Positions 17,142 through 25,418 of a stretch of 64,000 bases of DNA are shown here, in pieces. The notes under the pieces were generated by a model that worked only from the letters and a program-made list of their open reading frames with translations, ran no database searches and was not told the origin of the DNA. Source of the DNA: Planctomycetia bacterium. Its GTDB lineage: Bacteria; Planctomycetota; Planctomycetia; Pirellulales; Thermoguttaceae. Both the position numbers and the translations under genes were made by a program. The stretch lies in NCBI GenBank assembly GCA_030539295.1, contig JAUNSJ010000001.1, positions 168,023-232,022 of the forward strand. The letters are read 5' to 3'. Position 1 is the first letter of the stretch. The number at the start of each line of letters is the position of its first letter.

Positions 17142-18134
17142 ATGATCGTCACAACCAAAGAATTGTTCCAGCAAGCCTATGGCAAATACGCCATTGGAGC
17201 CTATAACATTAACAATCTCGAACAGCTCGTTGGACTGTTCCGGGGTAATTTGGGCAAAAGCGCCAAGAATGAAGATCCGGTTGATAACGCGACCAGTGCT
17301 CCGTTCATTATTCAGATTTCACGCGGTGCCCGTTCGTATACGGATAAGGCTTTCCTGGAAGGGATGATTCGCACGGCCGATAAGGTTTTTCCGGAAGCCA
17401 TTTTCGCCGTTCATCTGGACCACGGCACGGAAGAGGTCTGCTACGATTGTATCGATAGTGGCTTCTATAGCTCCGTTATGATCGATGCCTCGCATGAGGA
17501 ATTTGCTAAAAATATTGAGACGACCAAGCGCGTTGTTGACCGTGCCCATGCCAAGGGAATCGTCGTGGAAGCGGAACTTGGCCAGCTCGGGGGCGTGGAA
17601 GAAGACGTCGTCGGCAGTGTTAAGCTGACCGACCCGGCTCAGGCGGCGGAATTCATCGACAAGACAGGCGTCGATTCGCTCGCCGTAGCAATCGGGACCT
17701 CGCATGGTGCCTTTAAGTTCAGTGGTACCCAAGGCTTGCATTTCGACGTACTTGAAAAGATACAGGCGTCGGTCAACGCGGTCAAGCCGAATTTCCCCTT
17801 GGTCATGCACGGCAGTTCCTCCGTTCCCGCCGAGTGGGTTGCCCGCATTAACAACGCCGGGGGTGCCATGAAGAACGCCAGTGGTGTGGACGAGAAGCAG
17901 TATTTCCCGGCTGCCAAGCTTGGTGTGACGAAGATCAATATCGACACGGATGGCCGCTTGGTCTGGTGCGCTATTCATCGAGAATTCTTCCGTGACAAGC
18001 CGGCGGAATTTGACCTTCGAGGCCCCGGCAAAATCTTCATGCCAGCCTACGCGGACTATATTATCCACAAGAATCAAATGCTCGGCAGTGCCGGCCATCT
18101 GGAAGAAGTTCGTCAGGCATTGGCCGCAAAATAA
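17142..18134 (+). CDS. Class II fructose-bisphosphate aldolase
   Basis: This 330-residue enzyme splits fructose 1,6-bisphosphate into two triose phosphates (and the reverse) in glycolysis/gluconeogenesis. Class II zinc-site motifs are present: FAVHLDHGTEEVCYDCID with the metal-binding His, SSVMIDASHEEF, GIVVEAELGQLGG, VAIGTSHGAFKF and LVMHGSSSVP, then GVTKINIDTDGRL. Length and order fit the class IIB/longer bacterial type. An ideal AGGAGG lies 8 nt before the ATG. A YhaM-like gene follows by 12 bp and both end at the terminator at 19134-19172, so they form an operon. It is most likely the housekeeping aldolase. Confidence 0.93.
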   Translation: MIVTTKELFQQAYGKYAIGAYNINNLEQLVGLFRGNLGKSAKNEDPVDNATSAPFIIQISRGARSYTDKAFLEGMIRTADKVFPEAIFAVHLDHGTEEVCYDCIDSGFYSSVMIDASHEEFAKNIETTKRVVDRAHAKGIVVEAELGQLGGVEEDVVGSVKLTDPAQAAEFIDKTGVDSLAVAIGTSHGAFKFSGTQGLHFDVLEKIQASVNAVKPNFPLVMHGSSSVPAEWVARINNAGGAMKNASGVDEKQYFPAAKLGVTKINIDTDGRLVWCAIHREFFRDKPAEFDLRGPGKIFMPAYADYIIHKNQMLGSAGHLEEVRQALAAK

Positions 18135-18146
18135 GATAGAGGTTCC

Positions 18147-19124
18147 ATGGGCAGACAGAACATAAACCAGCTAAAAGAGACGGACGTTGTGTCGGAGGTG
18201 TACCAAGTCACCGATAAGACACTGCGTCCGAACAAGAATGGCAATCTGTACATCCAGTTTACCATTTCGGACCGGACAGGCACGCTTTCCGGCCGGTTCT
18301 GGAACGCGACGGAAGAGCTGTTTCAAACGTTTGAGACGGGCGATTTCATTCGTTGTGAAGGAGCAATTCAGCGTTACCAGGGGAACTTGCAGTTCATCGC
18401 CAAGCGATTGACAAAAGTTCCAGACTCGGACGTTGTCCCGGATGATTTTGCCCGAAGTGCCGCGCTGAATACAGGCGCATGCATGCAACGAATCAAGGAA
18501 CTTTTGCACGGCATCAAGACGATTGACCTGCGTAATCTGGTCGATTGTTTTCTTGCCGACGAAACTTTTGTCGCTCGTTTTATCGCATCGCCGGCCGGTG
18601 TCAAGCTGCACCATGCGTATAAAGGCGGCCTGCTTGAGCACACGCTGGCCACCATGGAACTTGTTGCCCGAATCGCTCCGTTATATCCGCACTCCCTGAA
18701 CTACGATCTTTTACTGACAGGTGCTTTTCTGCACGACGTCGGCAAGATAGAAGAGTTGGCTTGTGGTGAGGGTAACAATCTGGTCTATACCGACCGGGGA
18801 CAACTTTTGGGTCATTCCTTTTTAGCGGCCGGTATTTTGCGAGACAAGATAGAGGAAACAGAAAAGCTTACGGGCGAGCCGTTTCCGAAAGAGACGGCTA
18901 TGCTGCTGGAACATTTTTTGATTTCTCATCACGGCACCCTGGAAAACGGAAGTACAAAGCTTCCTATGACTCAGGAGGCCATGGTGCTGCATTATGTCGA
19001 CTCTATGGATGCGAAAATCGCCGAATTTCAGAAGCACATTCTCGACGACCCGAATACGGGAACGACGTGGACAAACTACATCCCGGCCATAGAACGTAAA
19101 TTATACACCGGTGCAAAAAAATAG
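18147..19124 (+). CDS. OB-fold/HD-domain 3'-5' exoribonuclease, YhaM-like
   Basis: This 325-residue protein has an N-terminal OB fold (residues about 10-95, nucleic-acid binding, YIQFTISDRTGTLSGRFW) and an HD phosphohydrolase domain. The HD metal ligands are visible in KGGLLEHTLA, GAFLHDVGKIEE (HD pair), GHSFLAAGIL and FLISHHGTLENGS. This domain order matches YhaM/CbfA, a single-strand 3'-5' exonuclease acting on RNA and DNA. It is cytoplasmic. The start has GAGG 4 nt upstream of ATG. It is co-transcribed with the aldolase gene and followed by a strong terminator. Confidence 0.85.
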   Translation: MGRQNINQLKETDVVSEVYQVTDKTLRPNKNGNLYIQFTISDRTGTLSGRFWNATEELFQTFETGDFIRCEGAIQRYQGNLQFIAKRLTKVPDSDVVPDDFARSAALNTGACMQRIKELLHGIKTIDLRNLVDCFLADETFVARFIASPAGVKLHHAYKGGLLEHTLATMELVARIAPLYPHSLNYDLLLTGAFLHDVGKIEELACGEGNNLVYTDRGQLLGHSFLAAGILRDKIEETEKLTGEPFPKETAMLLEHFLISHHGTLENGSTKLPMTQEAMVLHYVDSMDAKIAEFQKHILDDPNTGTTWTNYIPAIERKLYTGAKK

Positions 19125-19133
19125 TTTTCCTTT

Positions 19134-19172
19134 AAAACCGTGAAGCAACTTTGACGTCTTCACGGTTTTTTT
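19134..19172 (+). terminator. Rho-independent terminator
   Basis: A perfect 12-bp stem (AAAACCGTGAAG with its complement, 12-nt loop) ends in a T run, just after the YhaM-like gene. Its A-rich start makes it also usable for the convergent gene at 19160. Confidence 0.85.
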
Positions 19173-20182
19173 ACTCTCCGGAGTCGCTCGACGCCCGCGT
19201 CCGCATTGAGTTCGTCGCCAACTTTGTACTGCCTCTTGTTCACATAATCGGTTACATAAAACCCGGTGGGAAAATCCATCTTAAAATCTTCATCGGTGAC
19301 CTGCGGATTGATTTCCACCGTGGAAAATGGATAAATCACTACATCCTGCAAGTGCTTCGGCAATTCTGTATCCGGGTGCTCTTTGAGAAACAAAGATTTT
19401 GCATAGGGGAGCGAGACAATAATTTTTTGTGGAAATAAATCTCCCTGACCATTCGTGGTATACACATAGTCTTTCTGTATTGCGATTATATCAGGATTTT
19501 GTGGATACTCTTGACACTTTAAGATAAGACTGTTCTTTAAATCATAAAATATCTTTTTCCAATAGTCGTCCGTGGCATAGCCCCTGGTTTCCACGATGAG
19601 TGTGTCGCCTTCGAGGCAGACAGAATGAATCAGCTTTAAATCACTCCATTTTTGCATAAAGTCAGAGAGCAAACCATAGGAATCATCTGCGTGAAGCAGG
19701 TTCCGTTCGCAGAATAGGAATGGAGCAAAAAACATGCCACTACAACCAATGGAAAAACGGCTTAACAGCTTGCAGTCTTTTACAGAATGGGAAATAACAC
19801 CCGAACCACCCATACACACGCCGGCTTCGTTGTAATGATACTCACGCCATGCGTAAATTGAGCCGTCGAAACTTGCTTCCAGATCGTACTTCGTTGGCTC
19901 ATTCTCTTCCTGGCAAGATGAATTCTGTCTTCTTTTAGCAACCCGGATCCTTTTTGTCGCCAATTCGTACATCCCTGACGATTCATACTTATTGCCATTC
20001 TGATCTTCACTCAGATCTAGAGAGGTCCATTTAAAAACTTTGTATTTCTGCTCGGCACTGCGAACAAGTACAATCGCTTTATCGATATCAATCGATTTCG
20101 AATTACCGTCATGAGCAGAGGCGGTATCCGAAACCCATGTGGCAATAATAAAGGCACCTGCGACAATCAGAATTGTATCCAT
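19160..20182 (-). CDS. Exported protein of unknown function
   Basis: This 340-residue protein starts with a hydrophobic signal segment (MDTILIVAGAFIIATWVSDTASA) with a plausible cleavage after ASA. I do not recognise a family. The mature part is mixed alpha/beta with several Cys and ends in FPTGFYVTDYVNKRQYKVGDE, a type of C-terminal segment often seen in planctomycete exported proteins that resemble lipoprotein-carrier or outer-membrane sorting folds. That likeness is weak. The ATG at 20182 is preferred to a GTG one codon upstream. Its DNA is visibly richer in A and T than its neighbours, which may indicate later acquisition. It ends inside the terminator of the convergent YhaM-like gene. 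Confidence 0.6.
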   Translation of the reverse strand: MDTILIVAGAFIIATWVSDTASAHDGNSKSIDIDKAIVLVRSAEQKYKVFKWTSLDLSEDQNGNKYESSGMYELATKRIRVAKRRQNSSCQEENEPTKYDLEASFDGSIYAWREYHYNEAGVCMGGSGVISHSVKDCKLLSRFSIGCSGMFFAPFLFCERNLLHADDSYGLLSDFMQKWSDLKLIHSVCLEGDTLIVETRGYATDDYWKKIFYDLKNSLILKCQEYPQNPDIIAIQKDYVYTTNGQGDLFPQKIIVSLPYAKSLFLKEHPDTELPKHLQDVVIYPFSTVEINPQVTDEDFKMDFPTGFYVTDYVNKRQYKVGDELNADAGVERLRRVKKP

Positions 20183-20703
20183 CACGAATATAACCTTTCT
20201 TCACGGCGGCATTGATAGCAACAGTTTGCACACGATTAAGGAACAGCCTCAAAGGGATAAAATAATGCACAATATTCTTCGTTAAGGAGGATTCTTACGT
20301 TCCCCCTCTCGTTCCTCATTCTCACAAGTTTAACCTCTCTTTTCAATATTTCAAGTAGTGCAAAAAAATAAGGTGCAGATGAGGCATGCCAAGTTTTCTT
20401 ACAGTAATAGATCATTTATCGGGGAACGTTCTGAAAGACCAGTAATCGAGGCCTACCATTCTTTCTCGCCTCTGCCAGGCCAGCATAACACAGTCCGAGG
20501 CAAGGGAGCGAAGCGACCGGTGCTCCGGGTTATTCATTGTGCGCAGTCTGCCTATGTGCACCCGGCACCTGCCCCACGGCTTTTAATATTTTCGGCCCGT
20601 ATTGACTCAATCCCCTTCTTGAAATAGACTTATAGGAGGAGAAAGGCTCAAGACCGATGAACACAGGCGTTACTGCTACGTGCAAGAGAAAGTGAGATCC
20701 GAC
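20183..20703. other. Gene-free region before the GH38-like gene
   Basis: No supported gene of normal size. A strong AGGAGGA at 20635-20641 precedes, at 16 nt, a 12-codon open frame (20657-20695, MNTGVTATCKRK) that ends just before the ATG at 20704. It may be a leader peptide or chance. A clear promoter was not found. Confidence 0.35.
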
Positions 20704-23190
20704 ATGGCGCAACAAGGTGAGCAAAGACAAATCGCAGGCGATATAACACGAAGAGACCTGTTAAAGCTGGGTGTTCTGGCCGGCAGCCCTCTCTTATTGC
20801 CATTGGGCACACTGCTGGCGGAGGAGGACGCAGCGCCGGACACTGGTCAGGAAGTGGAACTGCATATCCGGGAAGTCTGGCTTACAAATGAAACGCATAC
20901 AGACTTCGGCTATACGGACCTGCCGTCGACCGTGTGGCAAATGCACAGCGAATATTTGCAATGTGCCTTGAAGTACTGCCGGGAAACGGAAGGGTATCCG
21001 GAGGACGCCCGTTTTAAGTGGACGGTGGAGTCGTTGTGGACACTGGAGCGTTTTCTCAATGAGGCTGCGGTGGAAGAACGCAAATTGTTCGATGAATTTG
21101 TCGAGCGAGGGCAAATTGAAGTCACGGCCATGCCTGGCAATATGACCTGTCTGGTGGGTCGGCACGAGTGGGAAAAGGAACTTGACCGTCTGGACCATTT
21201 CTATAAAACCTATTGTCCGACCGTAGCGGTACAAAATGATGTAAATGGCTTGCCTTGGGGCATGGTGGAATCTCTTTGGAATCGTGGCATTCGGCGTTTG
21301 GCGATGGGAGTTAACGGAATGCGAACGCCGGTCGCCGTGCCGTCCTTTTTCCGTTGGCAGGGAGCAAAAGGTCCGGCAGAACTACTCGTTTGGAATGGCC
21401 TTCATTATGCGCAAGGGTACTATTATTTCCATGATGAAGAATGGCGACGAGGACCGTTACCGTCGGCAGCGAGTATCTGGTATAACCGGCCAGACGGCAA
21501 CGATGTTTTTTCCAGTGCCCCGGACGCTCTACGCCGGTCGCATGAAATTCTGCTGAGGAAGTTGTCAGAACTGGCGCCAGAAGTACGTCGGCAAGGGCGT
21601 ATCATGCTTCCGGTAACGAATCTCCGGACAATCGATAACGACTACCCATGTCGACAGTTGAGTGATTTTGTACGAGCCTGGAACGAACAGGGACTCCAGC
21701 CGCGTCTGGTCTTTTCCACGGTCGGCAAGTTCTTCGACGTCATGGAATCCCAAGCCATGGCCAGTGCGACTGCGTTACGCGGCGATTGGAGTGACTGGTG
21801 GGGCAGCGGCGTAGCCTCGACTCCAGTCGAACTCGGATTACTTCAGGAAGCGAGACGGCGCTCGACCGATCTTGCTCTTGCCCGTACACTGGCCGGGAAG
21901 AAGGAGGACCGACTTACGCGGCTGGAAGCAAATTTAAATCACGATCTCGTTTTTGCCGCGGAACATACGTGGGGTTCCTTTGAGAGTGTTCGCCTGCCCT
22001 ACAGTGAAAAGACGCGTGGCTGTTTGCTGGAGAAACAAGCCCCCTTCTATCGCGCAAGTGAATCATCGCGCCGAATTGTATCTCGGATCCTGGAGCAACG
22101 GGACGACTATATGCCGTTCTCCCGAACTCGAACTTTTAAGGTCAGCAATCCGGGAAGTCAGATGCGAAGTGGCTGGGTTAATCTTCCGCAATCGGCGTTT
22201 CGTTTTGTTGCCAATGCTGCGCGAGACTGTGCGACAGGCGAACTGTTTCCACTCTACGATGTACAGGTTGAGAACGACGCCATCGCTGGTGTGGGCGGAT
22301 GGTGCAACGATATGGTGCTCCGACGGTTCCCCATTTACAACCTGGCACCTGGGGAAATACGAAAATTTGAATTGGTTCAGCAGGAAGTTAACACTTGTCG
22401 GCAAACCAGGAGCCAATGGTTCTTGCCAGTTTTGGACACGAAGACGAGCGTGTTAAAAAATGTGGAATATCGACCGAGGGGAATACGGTTGTTCGACGAA
22501 GAGGGCTGTGGCCCGGGTCAGATCCTGATTGAGCGAGCGAGCGACGGTGAACGATTGCGTGGACGTTTTTTCGATCATCGTTTGGAGGAAGGAGACGTTG
22601 TAGCGACCCTGTCGGAACCCGGGCCCGCTAACCCGTGCGAGAATCCATACGTTTTGGAATACAAGGTAATTCAGACAGAGTCGCTGGCAAAACGCATTGA
22701 GCAGGTATGGCGGTTCCACAATACCATACCGCGAATGGAACTTGAGACAACAGTATGGCTGGGAGAAATTCAGGAGCCGGTTGCCGCGTCGGTGGCGTTT
22801 CCATTTGCCGGGCAAGGGATGCGATGCTGGTACGATTCGATGGGCGCGGCAACGGAGGTCGGACGGGACCAGTTACCAGATTCCTGCGCCGAATGCCACA
22901 CAATTCAAGGGGGCGTCTGCTTTCATGGAAACGACCGAAAAATCGCGCTCACATCATTTAGTGCTCCACTCGGTGTGTTTGAGACCATACGCAGAACGGG
23001 GCCACAACTTCCTTTTATTCCGGCAAACGCGCATTTTTTCAGTCTGTTTCTCGAAACGTTCTGGCCAACGAATTTTTCCGTTGTCTATCCGTGTAAAATC
23101 ATCTTGCGCTACGCGATAGAAGTGGGGCTTGGCCAGACGCCGGTTGTTCCGATCGAAAACGATGAACTGTGGACCTGGCCCTGCCGGTAA
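20704..23190 (+). CDS. Tat-exported glycoside hydrolase family 38-like alpha-mannosidase
   Basis: About 828 residues. A twin-arginine signal (TRRDLLKLGVLAGSPLLLP) opens the protein, and the mature domain begins VWLTNETHTDFGYTDLP. This resembles the metal-binding HxHxDxGW strand of GH38 retaining alpha-mannosidases, here with His-Thr-Asp. FKWTVESLWTLERF, GQIEVTAMPGNMTC and NDVNGLPWGMVESLWNRGIR follow as in the GH38 barrel. The C-terminal half is a beta-sandwich region. It should act on mannose-containing or related glycans outside the membrane. The ATG at 20704 is chosen; a GTG at 20680 is possible. Similar exported GH38-like proteins are frequent in Planctomycetes, often without proven mannosidase activity. 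Confidence 0.68.
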   Translation: MAQQGEQRQIAGDITRRDLLKLGVLAGSPLLLPLGTLLAEEDAAPDTGQEVELHIREVWLTNETHTDFGYTDLPSTVWQMHSEYLQCALKYCRETEGYPEDARFKWTVESLWTLERFLNEAAVEERKLFDEFVERGQIEVTAMPGNMTCLVGRHEWEKELDRLDHFYKTYCPTVAVQNDVNGLPWGMVESLWNRGIRRLAMGVNGMRTPVAVPSFFRWQGAKGPAELLVWNGLHYAQGYYYFHDEEWRRGPLPSAASIWYNRPDGNDVFSSAPDALRRSHEILLRKLSELAPEVRRQGRIMLPVTNLRTIDNDYPCRQLSDFVRAWNEQGLQPRLVFSTVGKFFDVMESQAMASATALRGDWSDWWGSGVASTPVELGLLQEARRRSTDLALARTLAGKKEDRLTRLEANLNHDLVFAAEHTWGSFESVRLPYSEKTRGCLLEKQAPFYRASESSRRIVSRILEQRDDYMPFSRTRTFKVSNPGSQMRSGWVNLPQSAFRFVANAARDCATGELFPLYDVQVENDAIAGVGGWCNDMVLRRFPIYNLAPGEIRKFELVQQEVNTCRQTRSQWFLPVLDTKTSVLKNVEYRPRGIRLFDEEGCGPGQILIERASDGERLRGRFFDHRLEEGDVVATLSEPGPANPCENPYVLEYKVIQTESLAKRIEQVWRFHNTIPRMELETTVWLGEIQEPVAASVAFPFAGQGMRCWYDSMGAATEVGRDQLPDSCAECHTIQGGVCFHGNDRKIALTSFSAPLGVFETIRRTGPQLPFIPANAHFFSLFLETFWPTNFSVVYPCKIILRYAIEVGLGQTPVVPIENDELWTWPCR

Positions 23191-23202
23191 CAGGAGCTGG
23201 GG

Positions 23203-24495
23203 TTACGAACGCGGCGTCAGGTCCCACGAGCCGAGCTGAGAGCCGTCAACCAGCTTTTCCGCGGTTAGCGTAAGCTTGTCGGAAGTTGCCTGTCCGTGAA
23301 TGAGCGTCGCGTCCTTTTGAAGATTGCACCCTCCACCGCATACCTGCAGCCAGGAACGGCCATCACAGGGAGCGTCCGCGCGAAAACGATGTTCGTGCGC
23401 TACAATGACCGCCTGAACGCCGTGACGCTGGAACAGTGGTGCCCAGGCTTCGGCGCAGTCCTGCTGCCACGAGGCATAACCTTCGAGAATATTGCCAGGG
23501 TTGGCGTCGGGCCGGTCGTCGAAAAGTGGAATGTGGCAGAAGACGACAATAAACGGCGCGGATTCTATTTCCGGCTGGGCCAACGTTGCCGCAAGCCATT
23601 CGGTCTGGAGCTGCCGATAGGGGCCAAACGCAGAAAGACCAGCCCAGACCGGGTGCGTGTCCGGCTTGTCTTCCCCCGTATCCATGCCGATAAGCGCTAT
23701 TGGACCTTGTCGCAGCGCAAAATTTCGACCGAGCGACCGGAATCGCGAGTCCTGCTGCCAAGGTAGAATGAGCTTCTCAAGATTGCGAGCCCAGGGGCCA
23801 CGATGGTCATGATTACCCATGGCAACCAGGAGAGGATGAGTGGCCGCGAATGGAGTCTGCCCCGCGAGTACGGTTGCCTTGACCATTTGGTCTGCCGAGT
23901 TTGTATCGTGCGCCAGGTCACCATTAAAAATTGTGTAATCGGCATTGAGTTCTGCGAATCGCTTTGTGGCTGCATTGAGAACATCGGGCGTCTCGTGCGT
24001 ATCGTTGGCGACAACGAAACTGCCGCGCTCCGATTGCGGACCCGGCGTCCTGAAGGAAAAAATTTCGCTCACAATCGGCGTACCCGACTTAATCTGGGCG
24101 TAGCGGGGAAAGTCCATACCAACGGTAACCGTGCGGTAAAAATAGGTCGTATTCGGAAGCAGATTTTCGATGGGTATGGCCAAAAACCGATCGACCCACG
24201 GATAGAGTCCGCAGACGGCAGGACGCACAATTTGCCCCAACGCTTCTGTTCGTCCGTATTCCACCCAACCGGTAGCAGGACGCTTGACCGTCCAGAGCAC
24301 GTTCATGGAGTGCCCCGTGGGATTTTGCAGACAGGGGAAAGATTCGACAACATCGTCCAAGGCGCTCGTATCAGTCACAGCAGGAATCTCGTCGGCGAGC
24401 AGCGCGTTTCCCTGCGTTCCCAATCCGGCCAATCCAAGCGCGGAGGCCGCAAAAAACGTGCGCCGGGTGCACCGATTCAAAATCTGTTTTTTCAT
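23203..24495 (-). CDS. Tat-exported metallophosphoesterase with N-terminal fibronectin-like domain
   Basis: This 430-residue protein has a twin-arginine signal (CTRRTFFAASALGLAGLG). Residues about 50-150 form a purple-acid-phosphatase-type fibronectin III domain (ATGWVEYGRTEALG, LLPNTTYFYRTVT). The calcineurin-like domain then shows the full metal site: ANDTHE, FNGDLAHD, AMGNHDHRG, FCHIPLFDD and VAHEHRFRA. All expected Asp, Asn and His ligands are present, so the enzyme should be active on a phosphomono- or diester in the periplasm. It is convergent with the GH38-like gene (12 bp apart) and lies 21 bp after the radical SAM gene on the same strand. Confidence 0.85.
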   Translation of the reverse strand: MKKQILNRCTRRTFFAASALGLAGLGTQGNALLADEIPAVTDTSALDDVVESFPCLQNPTGHSMNVLWTVKRPATGWVEYGRTEALGQIVRPAVCGLYPWVDRFLAIPIENLLPNTTYFYRTVTVGMDFPRYAQIKSGTPIVSEIFSFRTPGPQSERGSFVVANDTHETPDVLNAATKRFAELNADYTIFNGDLAHDTNSADQMVKATVLAGQTPFAATHPLLVAMGNHDHRGPWARNLEKLILPWQQDSRFRSLGRNFALRQGPIALIGMDTGEDKPDTHPVWAGLSAFGPYRQLQTEWLAATLAQPEIESAPFIVVFCHIPLFDDRPDANPGNILEGYASWQQDCAEAWAPLFQRHGVQAVIVAHEHRFRADAPCDGRSWLQVCGGGCNLQKDATLIHGQATSDKLTLTAEKLVDGSQLGSWDLTPRS

Positions 24496-24516
24496 CTCTT
24501 GTTCCTTTCAAAAAAT

Positions 24517-25371
24517 TTAATTTTCAGACTCCGTACCGTGACGGTAGAAGCCCTGGACAGGAATATTGTATCGCGCGGACAATGCGTAAAATTCCTCCTC
24601 AACGGCCGACCAGTAGCTATCGCTGACCACATTTGTGCAAAAATCTGAAAGTAGTTCGGGCTTGTATCGCATTACCGCCTGGCGAATACTCGGCAGATTA
24701 CCGCAGTTGCAGTTCAGGCTTTCGCCGTGAACCGACCCGGTTATACCTGCCAACCGGGCAAAGAGGTCGGCCAGCGGTGTTATGCCCGGCAGAATGGGTC
24801 CGATAAAGACAAACGTTTCAAGACCGGCGTCTGCGAGTGTTCGTAACGCGTCCAGACGACGACTAATGGACGTCGCCCCAGGCTCGAATATTTCTCGCGC
24901 CTTCTCATCAAGCATGGCAATGGAAAAGCCCACGGAAATATTCGGCAGTTTCTTCAGCAGGTCAATGTCTCGCACCACGAGATCCGATTTTGTCAGAATC
25001 GACAGGTCAAGATACATTTCCGGATTCTGACTCAGGATTTCCAGCATGCCACGCGTAATCTGATAATCCCTCTCCACCGGCTGATAGGCATCAGTAACAC
25101 TACCAAAGAAGAGGGAGTCGTTCCAGTGCAATTTACGGCAATCGTGACGAAAGAGTTCAACGCCGTTCGTCTTAACGCTTACGAATTGGCCCCAAACGTC
25201 GTTCTCGTGACCTGTAAACTTTCGCATGAAACAGGCATAGCAATAGACACACGCATGCTCACAACCGACGTAGGGGTTAACGCAAAAGTCAAGACCAGGC
25301 AACTTGCTCTTGGACAGAATGTGCCGGGCTTCTTTTTCAATAATTTGTATTCTTGCGCTCTCGCGGCCCAT
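24517..25371 (-). CDS. Radical SAM protein, spore photoproduct lyase-like group
   Basis: This 284-residue protein carries the 4Fe-4S/S-adenosylmethionine motif CEHACVYCY (Cys37, Cys41, Cys44), preceded by GLDFCVNPYVGC. This places it in the SplB/Rv2578c-like radical SAM group, whose members are often annotated as DNA repair photolyase-like. ILTKSDLVVRDIDLL and FVFIGPILPGITPL match that group. The reaction is unknown. The ATG at 25371 is used: it lies 48 bp after the stop of the GH127 gene, whereas the longest reading would overlap that gene and add 35 unrelated residues. It is likely in one transcript with the GH127 and metallophosphoesterase genes. Confidence 0.78.
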   Translation of the reverse strand: MGRESARIQIIEKEARHILSKSKLPGLDFCVNPYVGCEHACVYCYACFMRKFTGHENDVWGQFVSVKTNGVELFRHDCRKLHWNDSLFFGSVTDAYQPVERDYQITRGMLEILSQNPEMYLDLSILTKSDLVVRDIDLLKKLPNISVGFSIAMLDEKAREIFEPGATSISRRLDALRTLADAGLETFVFIGPILPGITPLADLFARLAGITGSVHGESLNCNCGNLPSIRQAVMRYKPELLSDFCTNVVSDSYWSAVEEEFYALSARYNIPVQGFYRHGTESEN

Positions 25372-25418
25372 TGAAGTGTGTGACTCCCGGCACAATAATT
25401 GCCAATTTTGCAATTTAA

